Of a stretch of DNA of 42,963 nucleotides, positions 24,471 through 34,000 are shown piece by piece. The stretch's first letter is position 1. Every line of letters starts with the position of its first letter. Position numbers and translations under genes: made by a program. Location: contig MU004233.1 of the NCBI GenBank assembly GCA_010405405.1, positions 12,560 through 55,522 on the forward strand. The letters run 5' to 3'. The notes below the pieces were generated by a model. The model ran no database searches, was not told where the DNA came from, and saw nothing but the letters and a program-made list of their open reading frames with translations. Source of the DNA: Microthyrium microscopicum. Taxonomy: Eukaryota > Ascomycota > Dothideomycetes > Microthyriales > Microthyriaceae.

Positions 24471-24640
24471 ATTTTATATAGGTAGTAGGCTTTACGTAAA
24501 GAACTTATAAGGCTTATAATAATAGATATTATAGATATAGATTAAGTATTAGTAGATATAGAAAGAGAAAGATAGAGATTTAGTATATAAGGTATTTATA
24601 TTTTAATTTATTATATAGAATTAGGTAAGAGCAAAGTAAC

Positions 24641-25074
24641 GCTTAGTTAGTTACTATATCTAACCTAGGGACTAGAAGTTACTTACTTACGTTAAGGTAT
24701 TTCTTACTATTACTATATTGTTATAAATAGTAATTAAAATATTAAGGTTATAATTATAACGTATAGTAAGTTCTTAAGGTCGTTAGTATTAATATAAGAC
24801 TACTATTAAGTAACTAGTCTATCTTAAGTAAGTAGTAGCCTAGTTCTTTAACTTTTCTTACTTATAATTATTATATAAAAATTAAATGCTAGATTCTAGT
24901 TTAGAAAGTTCTAGTGTCTCTAAGCTAGATTTCCTTAGCCTTAGGTATTCTAGTATATATAGTTATTTTACTTCTAGTTTTTAAATTTTATCTATATTAA
25001 TAACTTATATAACGTATGCCTTAATGTTTCTTTTTATTATAAATATAATACTATATTATGCTTTCTTTACTACT
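24641..25074. other. no gene seen
   Basis: AT-rich stretch with somewhat more G than average on the plus strand; no frame or array stood out. Confidence 0.35.
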
Positions 25075-25260
25075 AAAGCCTAAGAGGTAGATAAAAACTA
25101 TAGCCTAAGACTAGTATACTACGATTCTTTCTTATTATTATAAAGAGGTATATAAAAGTTGTAACCCTAAATTAGTATACTACGTTTCTTTTACTATTAC
25201 TATAAAGGGGTATATAAAAAGTATAACCCTAAAGTAGTATATTATACTAGGTTATAGGTT
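25075..25260 (+). repeat. 61/62-bp minisatellite, three units
   Basis: GAGGTA or GGGGTA starts at 25,084, 25,145 and 25,207. Each unit carries the dispersed motif in a different state, AAAAACTATAGCCTAAGA, AAAAGTTGTAACCCTAAA and AAAAGTATAACCCTAAAG, followed by GTAGTATACTACG-like sequence and a TTTCTTTTACTATTA tract. An inverted half copy, AGGTTATAGGTTTTATATA, closes it at about 25,249. Confidence 0.88.
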
Positions 25261-25499
25261 TTATATACCTCTAAGGTTTAATTTAGATAAATATAATAAT
25301 GTTTTACGCTTCTTTTATTATTACCTTAAGGGAGCATAATAGAATTATAGTATAAGATTAATATATATCTTATACTAAGTTGTAGTTCTATATTATCTAT
25401 ATAGGTTAACAAGTAGTTAATTCTTATTACTTAGGTTCTAAACTATAATCTAAATTATAACTTTAGTACTAGGTTATTATTATTATTTAGGTTTTAAGA

Positions 25500-26260
25500 T
25501 ATATTTTATCTATAATTAAGCTTATACTATCTATATAAATAGTACTAATTATTAAAACTTAAAAGCTAATACCTTAAGAATCTATTTAATAGACTTCTCT
25601 ATTAGGATAAAGTGCTTTAAACTCTTAGTTTTAAGGGCCCTAGGAGTTAGACGCTATTATGCTTCTAGCTAGTTATTTAGCGACTACTTTTGTTATCTAT
25701 AGTAGTTTTAAAGTAATCTTAAAGTCTAGTATATACTTAGCTTTATTGCTAAAGGAGGCTATAAAGTTATTACGTTTTCGCTAGATAACCTTAGTACTAG
25801 TATAGTATTAGCACTAACTAAGACATAATTTTAGTTTAGACTTATATATAAATAAGAAACTATAGCTAGCTACTTAACTATTTCTAGCTAATAGTCTATA
25901 TATTATATTTAGTAATAGCTCATTAAACGTTAGGTTTCTATAAACTACTTACGTAAAGATAAATATAAAAGTATTTTCTAGTACTACGCAAATAGCATTT
26001 ATTATAGCCAACTTTACGATTAATATTATCATAGTCTATAGTGAGATTAGGCTAATTATTAAGGATGTTAGTAATAACTTTAATTATATAGCTACTATAA
26101 CTAAATAGGGCTACGTTTATATTAGGTTTTACTATAAAGGCGTGACTAGATAGCTATATTATAAGTATTAATAGCTAGATATAAATAGAAGATACTATTA
26201 TTAAATCTTACTATTAGTATGCATATTATAGTGCTTTGCACGCTTGCTTCCTAATTAATA
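25500..26260 (+). pseudogene. decayed ~250-codon frame on the plus strand
   Basis: Not recognised. The plus strand at 25,590-26,260 reads as a protein with TAG/TAA stops only. A clear stretch at about 25,740-25,815 includes Ala-Lys-Gly-Gly-Tyr-Lys-Val-Ile-Thr-Phe, a Leu-rich segment follows, and 26,040-26,110 reads Ser-Glu-Ile-Arg-Leu-Ile-Ile-Lys-Asp-Val. Its direction is opposite to the large frames on either side, and it sits in the patchwork zone, so it is probably a fragment of a different element. Confidence 0.4.
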
Positions 26261-26639
26261 ACATTAAAGGCCTTAATTATAAAGTCTTACTAAGTACTTA
26301 ATATAGTAATATAGCTAAAATAAGGTTTATAGGTTAGTATATATAGTAGGACTTTCTATATAAAATTAACTTACTTATTTACTTATTTTATATATTACTA
26401 TAATATAAACTATTATAAAGAGTAGAGAGTAGAAGAGAAAAGGATAGAGGTAGTAGAGTAAAGGAGAAAGAGAGAAGTATAGAATAAAAGAAGCAAAGAA
26501 AGAAGCTATAAATATAGGTAATATATATATTAGGCTTAGCTAGCGCGTAGGTAATACTATAATTACCTTTATAGGTAGTATAGTAAACTAGTACTACTTT
26601 AAGAATAATAATTAACTTTATATATAAGTATAGAAGCTA
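26261..26639 (+). repeat. purine-rich tract within spacer
   Basis: From about 26,416 to 26,507 the plus strand is nearly all A and G (GAGTAGAGAGTAGAAGAGAA and similar), with only scattered T and C. Polypurine runs of this length may be simple-sequence expansions or the plus-strand primer region of a decayed LTR element; no LTR is visible beside it. No gene is seen in the rest of the stretch. Confidence 0.6.
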
Positions 26640-27330
26640 GAAACTAGGAAGAAATATTAAATATTAGTATTAGGAGTTAAAGTAGATATAGATAGATACG
26701 TAGATACTAGTAGGTATCTTTATACCTAAGGTAATAGTAGAACCTTATAGAAATTAATATAAGAAATATAGTTTACTTAAGCTAATTTATTTATAAATAC
26801 GCCTTTAAGCTTTCTATTTAAGTCTTATAATAAGATTAATATATTATTAGGAAATATCTACTAAATATATTATCTCTTATTTATTCCTAGATATAGAAGA
26901 TAGTCTCTAAATAAGGTTAATTAATCTAGAAATAATGAAGAATAATGTTAGAATAGAGTATAGTTCTTATACTTTTAAAAATAAGATACCTTAACTAATA
27001 TTAAGCTTTATTGCTAAGACGCGCTGCTAAATTTGATTTAGTAACTAGCTATAATACTAAAAGGGGAAGTACTTAAGTATATATTAGTATTAGGAGTTAA
27101 GGTAGATAAGAGTTAAGGTAGATAGAAGTTAACGTATATAAGAGTTAAAGAGCTAGGAGCTAGAGCTAAGAGCTAGGAGCTAGATTAAAGAGTAGATATT
27201 AAATATATATACTAGTAGTTAAAGCTAATAAAAGCTAGGTACTAAGAGTAGTATATATTAGATTTTAGTATTAGGAGTAGATAATAAATATTAGTATTAA
27301 GAGTTAAAGTAGATAGCTAGGAATTTTTTT
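26640..27330 (+). repeat. irregular short-unit repeat region
   Basis: TTAGTATTAGGAGTTAA followed by GGTAGAT or AGTAGAT recurs at about 26,661, 27,087 and 27,282, with AGAGTTAAGGTAGATA copies between. GAGCTAGGAGCTAGAGCTAA then GAGCTAGGAGCTAG lies at 27,150-27,183, a period of about 20 bp. This is a low-order, purine-rich simple repeat rather than a fixed-length array. Confidence 0.7.
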
Positions 27331-27470
27331 AGGGAATTTTCTTAGGTTTATTTTAACTCTAGCGTATTTTTGCTAAGTAAATTTTAGGTAGAAAGGTTTA
27401 GGTAGAGCTAGAATTAAGGTAAATAGTAACTAAATATTAGTAGTAGTAGCGTATAGTAGTATATATTTAA

Positions 27471-27495
27471 AAACTATAAACCCTAACCCTAAATT
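27471..27495 (+). repeat. short telomere-like run next to the dispersed motif
   Basis: AAAAACTATAAACCCTAACC followed directly by CTAAATTT: two CCCTAA hexamers fused to the end of the dispersed AAAACTATAACCCTA motif. It sits about 60 bp upstream of the tRNA-like relic. Confidence 0.75.
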
Positions 27496-27533
27496 TATTC
27501 TAACTTTAGTACTATAGTTTAGTCTAAAATTTT

Positions 27534-27612
27534 ACTATACTAGTACAATAGTAGTACGTAACTCTACTATTATATAAAGTTAAGGTTATAGGTTTAAATC
27601 CTACGTATAGTA
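27534..27612 (+). tRNA. RIP-altered tRNA-like relic, possibly with a short intron
   Basis: A full cloverleaf can be drawn. Acceptor ACTATAC (27,534-27,540) pairs with GTATAGT (27,605-27,611). The D stem is GTAC/GTAC (27,543-27,546 with 27,554-27,557). The anticodon stem is TAACT/AGTTA (27,559-27,563 with 27,578-27,582). A 5-base variable loop AGGTT follows. The T stem ATAGG/CCTAC has one mismatch, and the T loop is TTTAAAT. Reversing RIP at TpA would give TTCAAAT and repair that mismatch. The anticodon loop is 14 nt instead of 7, fitting a 7-base intron after position 37, but the anticodon cannot be read with confidence. A T9 run at 27,643-27,651 would serve as a Pol III terminator. It may be a dead tRNA gene or the head of a tRNA-derived SINE. 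Confidence 0.5.
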
Positions 27613-27614
27613 GA

Positions 27615-27980
27615 GTTACTTATTTAATCCTTACAAAGGATATTTTTTTTTACTATAGTAAAAAGACATAGAAAATAAGTAGCTTAACGAGCTAAATATA
27701 GATGCATTATCTATTTATTTTTTGGCCTTATGTTAGTAAAGATAGAGGTAATTTTATATATTTTAGTAACCTTAGTAGTAGTAAGGTTACTAGGTTAATC
27801 CTTATAGAGGATATTTTTTTGCTATAATGAAAAGACATAGAAAATAAGTAGCTTAACGAGCTAAGTATAGATATATTATCTATTTCTTTTTTAGCCTTAT
27901 GTTAGTAGAGATAAAGGTAATTTTATATACTTTTATAGTACTTTTAGGTAGAAGTAACCTTAGTAGTTACAAGCAAATAT
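27615..27980 (+). repeat. two ~150-bp direct repeats, with a hairpin at the junction
   Basis: AATCCTTACAAAGGATATTT at about 27,626 recurs as AATCCTTATAGAGGATATTT at about 27,797. Both continue through AAAAGACATAGAAAATAAGT, AGCTTAACGAGCT and GCCTTATGTTAGTA to GTAATTTTATATA. Each ends at an AGTAACCTTAG block (27,765 and about 27,953). Between the copies AGTAACCTTA (27,765-27,774) and TAAGGTTACT (27,782-27,791) form a perfect 10-bp stem with a 7-nt loop. Copy differences are mostly C/T and G/A. The pair directly follows the tRNA-like relic, as the body of a SINE might. Confidence 0.85.
27631..27651 (+). terminator. possible Pol III terminator with hairpin
   Basis: ATCCTT and AAGGAT, separated by ACA (27,628-27,642), form a small hairpin. 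It is followed by nine T at 27,643-27,651, downstream of the tRNA-like relic. The sequence is seen; its use as a terminator is inferred. Confidence 0.4.
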
Positions 27981-28339
27981 TAAGATATATTAAAATTAAA
28001 TAGCTAAATTCCTCTACAATTAGCGTATATAACTTTATTAACGTTAAAGAAGTAATATAAGTCTTAGAACAAAGATATACTATAGAAGTTGTTAATATCT
28101 AGTAAGATATAGCGCTAAAGTTATATAGTAAGTAAATAGTAAGAACGTATTAAATTTTATAGCTAATACAATTTACTAGATAGTTATTATATAAAGATAA
28201 CATAAGGTAATTTCATACTAAGTAATAAGAACTACTTTAATATACTTACTAATCTTATATAGACTAATAAATTTGTCCTTATTATTATACTCTTATATCT
28301 TAATACGCTTTAATGCTCTATAAGTCTAGGCCTTTATAT
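27981..28339 (+). other. partly open plus-strand frame, unassigned
   Basis: At about 28,041-28,160 the plus strand reads as a short hydrophilic protein-like stretch (Asn-Val-Lys-Glu-Val-Ile and on) with TAG/TAA stops. It may belong to the frame that follows. No domain is seen. Confidence 0.3.
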
Positions 28340-28790
28340 CTAAGTAGTATTAATACTAAAAGTATAGTAGACCTAAAGGAGGTTTGCATAGTAGAAGGAT
28401 ATAAAGTATATGTAGGGTAGTATTATTAGTAGAATAGAAGAGCTTATTACTTAATAACTCTCTAAGTTTTTCTAGGATATATTCTAGGCTACTTTAGTTA
28501 GTTAGTATAATAAGATTAGTATTAATATTAAGCTCTATTAAGTATATTTACTTTAATATATTTTATAGTCCTTTTAGAAACTTACTTATCTCTCTAAGGG
28601 CTAATTTATTAAAGTGCTAGTTATGTGTATGTTTATTATAGTTTTGCTATATTTTATAAGTAGTATATTGCTATTATAAGTCTTTAACTAGTATAATTAA
28701 TAGTAGAATAGGTAGTTTCCTTTTATATAGAGTTTATTATTAGAGAATATAGAAGAATAGTATTTTTATAATCGCTAGGTAGAAAAAAGT
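28340..28790 (+). pseudogene. decayed ~150-codon frame on the plus strand
   Basis: Not recognised. From about 28,400 the plus strand reads Gly-Ser-Ile-Ile-Ser-Arg-Ile-Glu-Glu-Leu-Ile-Thr and stays protein-like to about 28,790, with TAA/TAG stops only. A hydrophobic stretch at about 28,620-28,680 (Val, Met, Cys, Phe, Ile, Leu) could be a membrane segment or a product of RIP, which raises Ile and Leu. It is a fragment of unknown origin. Confidence 0.38.
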
Positions 28791-29141
28791 AGTAGTATTA
28801 AAGAGTAGAGTTAGTAATATTTTAGTTTAGGGTTAGGTAAGGGTTTAGCTAAGGTTAAAGGAACTAGTAAACCCTATAATAATATGCTCCTTCCTTTATC
28901 TTTTATATCTTAATTATTATCTATACTATCTTCTTTAGTATATACAAATTATTTAATATTTACTATAATAGAGTAGGGTAGTACCTATTATTACTATATC
29001 CTAGTCTTATAATAAGATACTAAAAAGCTATTTAAAGTCTATAACCTAGTTATTTAGTAGTCTTATATTATAATAGTTAGTAACTATAGTACGTAGAGTA
29101 AATATATTTATTTAAGACTATTAACTTTTAGCTTAATTACA
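28791..29141. other. spacer with telomere-like words
   Basis: GGGTTAGGTAAGGGTTTAGC at about 28,829 resembles degraded telomere repeat. No gene or array is seen in the remainder. Confidence 0.4.
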
Positions 29142-29165
29142 GTATAGCGTAGTATAGCGCAGTGT
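29142..29165 (+). repeat. 10-bp tandem repeat
   Basis: GTATAGCGTA is followed by GTATAGCGCA and GTGTA. It is notable because it keeps CpG and a TpG in otherwise RIP-cleared DNA. Confidence 0.7.
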
Positions 29166-29195
29166 ATTAGTAATCTAGATATTACTATAGGCTTC

Positions 29196-29248
29196 TTAAA
29201 AACTATAGCCTAGGAGGAATATTAAAAAAGCTAGGTTATAGTTTTTAA
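29196..29248. repeat. 18-bp inverted repeat made of the dispersed motif
   Basis: TTAAAAACTATAGCCTAG (29,196-29,213) and CTAGGTTATAGTTTTTAA (29,231-29,248) are reverse complements with one G/A difference, separated by 17 nt. Each arm is the AAAACTATAACCTAGG motif found in the minisatellites, here paired head to head. A 65-codon stop-free minus-strand stretch at 29,393-29,196 overlaps it. That stretch is hydrophobic, lacks an ATG start (it begins GTG) and looks like a chance opening. Confidence 0.85.
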
Positions 29249-29570
29249 AGAGTCCTTTAGAGTAAGTTACTAAGACTACTAGAATTAAATAGAGAGTTAA
29301 CTTTAGACGAAGTAAATATAAGTAAATAATATATAGAGCTATAGGGTAGAGTAGTATTATACTATTAGGTATTAGTTTAGTAGGTATTGTCACTAATAGT
29401 TAAAAGAGAGGTTATATTCTATTAGTAAGTTACCTTACTAAGTCTCCCTAACGTAGTATTTTAATAATAGAATTTTTACTAAGTCCTAACTTCGTACTAT
29501 TAGATCTATCTACTTAATAAGAGTATTATATTATATAAAATTATATATATTTAATAGAGAACGTTAACCT
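29249..29570. other. no gene seen
   Basis: Spacer containing a chance 65-codon opening on the minus strand; no protein family signal. Confidence 0.4.
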
Positions 29571-29882
29571 AAGTAATATAAGCTTTAGAGTATATTTATT
29601 AAGTAGGTATTAAAAGAGTTATAGAGGTATAGAGGTATCTCTCTACTAAAAATATAAACTTTTAGTAGTCTAATATTTTGCGTACAAACTAACCTAACTC
29701 TAGCTCACGAACGTCTACTATAATTTAAGTAATATAAGCTTTAGAGTATATTTATTAAGTAGGTATTAAAGAAGTTATAGAGGTATAGAAGTATCTCTTT
29801 ACTAAAAATATAAACTTTTAGTAGTTTAATATTTTATATATAGACTAACCTAACTCTAGCTTATAAACGTCTACTATATTTC
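29571..29882 (+). repeat. 156-bp tandem duplication
   Basis: AAGTAATATAAGCTTTAGAG begins at 29,571 and again at 29,727, and the match continues to about 29,882. The left copy keeps GCGTACAAACT and GCTCACGAACG where the right copy has ATATATAGACT and GCTTATAAACG. The right copy has therefore taken more C-to-T and G-to-A changes. It marks the border with the pyrimidine-rich right half of the window. Confidence 0.93.
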
Positions 29883-31079
29883 TTCTTATTACGTAAAACT
29901 TATATCTCTTATCTATATAAACTTATTTTAATTACTCTTTAAGCTATATAATATATTATTCTTATATTTAAGCTTTATTTATTTATTTTATTTAAAATAC
30001 TATAACTTTTATTACTATCTAGTCTTCTTCTATATAATCTCTATTTTATATAAAATATTATAAATTAGCTAATTTAGTCTTATTTTCTAGGATATTATTA
30101 GTACTTACTTTTTACTTACTTTTATATTAGGGTAGTAATAATAAAAAAATAATATATTTCTACTATTATAGTTAATTATACTACTAGTATTTTATAGTAT
30201 TCTTAGTACTATTATCTATAATACTTAGTAAATAGAAGTTATTTTTATTATTCTCCTTATACCTTATATTATATTTCTTACTATTCTTTTCCTCTTACTT
30301 TTACTTATATTTTTACTCTTTATTTTACTCTTTATTATATTCTTCTTTATTATTAGGTATTATAAATCTATCTAGATTACTAGATTCTTTATTAGTTTTA
30401 TCTTTAGAGTCTATAATAAAGTCTTGTTCTTATTATAGTTAACTTTTATAAAGTCTTTTTAATATTACCTTATTAATTTCTACTTATAATTATTATAATT
30501 TCTTTATAATACTATATAGTAGTAGTTACTAACTTAGTAATATTATTCTTAATATAAATAATACTTTTTATTATTAAGTTTAATAATTTATAGATAGAAA
30601 CTTTTTATATTTTATATAGTTCTTTTTAAGCTTATTTATTAAATTTTACCTTAGCTAAATATCTATATTAAAACTATTATATATATAGTATTATATACTA
30701 AACTATATTTAGATACTATCTATATAGGTAAGATAATCTATACTTATATTATTTAATATATATAGTATTTTATTATTATCTAATTAAAGTATAGTATATA
30801 CGTTTACTATAACTTTTAGCTTAGTACTTTTTAGATTACTATTTAGCCTTATATATATCTTACTACGTAATTATATATTCTTTAAACTTTATTATAAGTT
30901 TTACTATTTAACTATATTTAATTCTATATAATATTCTTTTACTTCTTAACTATATCTACTTTATAGCTTTTATATCTATAATTCCTTTCTTTTATATTTC
31001 TTTTATTATTTAAGTAAAAGTCTTATCTTAATAAATATATAATAATACTATAATAATTCTAATAATAAGCTTACTATAT
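29883..31079 (-). other. AT-rich, C-skewed stretch downstream of the helicase relic
   Basis: Plus-strand C far exceeds G (in 30,241-30,300 there are 12 C and no G by hand count). The minus strand is purine-rich, as in decayed minus-strand coding DNA. Protein-like reading weakens below about 31,080, though a frame can be followed in places to about 30,800. It may be the 3' part of the helicase relic or of the element that carried it. No separate gene is named. Confidence 0.4.
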
Positions 31080-34000
31080 TAATAGATTTATATATTTTCT
31101 TAGCTAGATTTCTTTTTAAAATAACTATATTTTATTAAAGTCTAGCTATTATAAAGTTCTTATAGCGTACTATATATAAAATAATATATAAGTAATATCT
31201 ATATAGCTTACATATTTCTTTTATCTTTATAAGCTTTTCTAGCCTTAGCTACTCTCTTCTTAATTAATTAGGTATCTAGTCTTTAGTAGCTATTTAATAT
31301 ATAGCCCTAATACTTTTATAATAATATTCTTTTCTCTTCCTTATAACTTAAAACTACTACGTAAAACTAATAGCTAATATTTTTTTATTTTTAAAATATA
31401 TTTACTATTTCTTACTTCTCTTTAATAATTTTATTATTTCTTTATTACTTTTCTTATATTTAGGCTCTTTATAATAACGTAGCGTATTTAAAGTTATTAT
31501 AATCTTTTTCTAGAATCTATATAAACTCTTATTATATATTATTTATAATTTAATCTTATTTTTCTAGAAACTAATAGAGTTATATTTACTCTACTATTGT
31601 AATAAATTAAATAGATAAGTTTTACTAATATCTTTATTATACTTATCTATTTTTACTTAAATAGGCTATTTCTCTTCTATGTTCTTAGTATTTAGTATTA
31701 TAGTTATTATATCTTTTTTTATCTTCTTAATATTATTATCTAGTTTAATTACTATTAAGTATTAAGTTAATTATACGTTACTAATAGTACTTAGTTTAGA
31801 TTAACTCTACTATATTTTTCTTAGCCTACTTATTTAACCTATTTTGCTCCTTTCTTTAAATATTCTTTATAATCTAATATAATATAATTACTTTACTTAG
31901 TTGTTTCTACTTTCTTACTTATCTACTTTTCTATATATAGTCTTATATTATTTTTATCCTACCTTAATATATAACTACGTAAACTAGTAGCTTATTAATA
32001 CTTACCTCTATTATACTTAAATAAATAAATACTTATATACTTCTTTATATTAACTATTTTAATACTTTCTTCTTTATATTCTTTAATAACGTCTAATAAT
32101 AATATATTACGCCTAATATATTTATTATCTTTTAAATTATTTCTATAGACCTATTAATATATATAATAATCTTTTCTTACTCTTCCTTATACTTAACTAA
32201 TAACTTATTTATTACTAACTTTAAAACTTCTACCTCTTTCTTTTACTTCTAGTTCTATCTTTAAACCTTATATATAATATTCTTACGTACTATTAACTCT
32301 TATAGCTATATAATAGTTTCTAAATTAATACTTATTAAATTTATTACTTATTTAAACGTTTCTTTATTCCTTAGTAGTAATATTACTATTAAGTAAACTA
32401 TTTATATCTTCTACTTAATTAATAGCTATAAATCTAGCATCTTTTCCTTCTACTTCTTTAGTACTATAGTATTTAATATTATATAATACTTATTAAATAT
32501 AATCCTATCTAACTAACTAATTTACTTTTACTTAGTTAAAAACTATAAAAAAGTCTTTTTTATAGCTACTTTTAGTATTATAAAAATAATATTTACTTAA
32601 TCTTACTAATCTTTAGGGTTTTACTCTATAGTATTAATTTATAAATCTCTATATCTTATTATTATATCCTTCTCTAAAGTAATAAATAGAATAATAATAA
32701 TAGTTATATTCTTAACTTCTCTACTTTTATATAACGCTAGTAATATAAATAATAAACTTTTGTTTCCTTTTGTTTTTATAATTATAATAATAGACCTTTT
32801 TTATAATATAATTACTTTAATTCCTTACTCTTAAATATTTTAAAACTTTATACTTTTACTAGCTAACTTTTCTAACTATATATTTATATTAATTTAATAT
32901 AATAATAACTAGTATAATATTATACTATCCTCTATACTTACTTTTACTAAGGTTTATATTCCTTTCTTTTCTAACTACTATTTCTCTTTAAGTATAAATA
33001 GTAATAGTAATACTTTATACTAAGTAGTACTTATTTTTCTAAATACTTCTTACTTAGTATATAATATACTAAACGTCTTACTATAGCTATACGTATACGT
33101 TATTACTAATATTTACGTATTATAACTAGCTTATTTATTAGCTATTAAATCTAATTTATCTATACTTACCTCTACTCTAGTTTTTAATACTTCTTTTATT
33201 TCTAAACTACTTTCTTACTCTATAATTATACGTTCTACTAATCTATCTTTAATATACTTATATATAATCGTAATATATATATATTACTATATTAACGTTA
33301 TTATTTATATACCTAGATACTTCTCTATCTCTTAAATTAATACTTTTTAAACTTAAATTAATAACTATTCTTTATTTATAAATTCTATAAATTCTTTACT
33401 TTTTTACTATAATTAAATACTCTTCTCTTTATTCTACTCTACTATATTACTATCTTTATCCTCTTTAAGTACTATTATATCTTCTATTTTATTATTTAAC
33501 CCTTATATTTCTTATTCTATAGCTATATAGCTATCTTTATCTTTCTTTTTTTTCTAATTATTAATATCTATTTTATCTATATTATACTCCTTTTTATTAC
33601 TTACTAGTAGCTATAAGTACTTACTCTTTATTATCTCTACTCTAGCTATTTCTAATATATATACCTAAAAAAGTTTTATAAGCTATAAATAATAATACAA
33701 TAATTTACTAACTTCTAATAGTATATATTAATAAACTACCTTTAAGATTACTAATAAATTAAAACCTTTATAGTACTTAGTAATAAATACTATTAAGCTA
33801 TTCTTAATAAAAATTCCTTAATATAAACTAGCTAGCTTGTTTTTAAATTTTGTTATAATAATTTCTATACCTTAGGCTAGCTAGCTACTTATTATATAAA
33901 TTAGAACTAATAACTTCTTCTTTATCTTCTTTATTACTACTTAGTACTTAAATATTTACTTTTAATCTAGATATACTTTAAGTATCTCCTTCTTATTTAG

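Larger units (their letters stand above)
24035..24640 (-). pseudogene. decayed ~200-codon frame with Glu-rich and Asn-rich repeats
   Basis: Not recognised. The minus strand reads as a protein from about 24,640: a Ser/Ile-rich start, then a repeated Ile-Glu-Glu-stop unit at 24,470-24,430 (probably Met-Glu-Glu-Gln before RIP), a Leu-rich middle, an Asn/Ser run at 24,206-24,141, and an acidic Asp/Leu/Glu tail ending near 24,040. The 12-bp DNA repeat CTTCTATTTACT (24,439-24,470) and the (TTA)n tract (24,141-24,206) are the coding repeats seen from the other strand. The acidic, repeat-rich layout could fit a structural or Gag-like protein, but this is a guess. Confidence 0.5.

Noticed and set aside
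29196-29393. 65-codon stop-free frame on the minus strand
   Set aside because: It starts at GTG, is almost wholly hydrophobic, runs into the inverted repeat at 29,196-29,248 and has no continuation. A chance opening is more likely.
33060-33105. A second P-loop-like Ser-Tyr-Ser-Lys-Thr block upstream of the helicase core
   Set aside because: Reversal of RIP could give a Gly-x-Gly-Lys-Thr string, but the upstream position needed for Walker A does not fit, and a better Walker A lies at 32,773-32,747 in the correct order with the other motifs.
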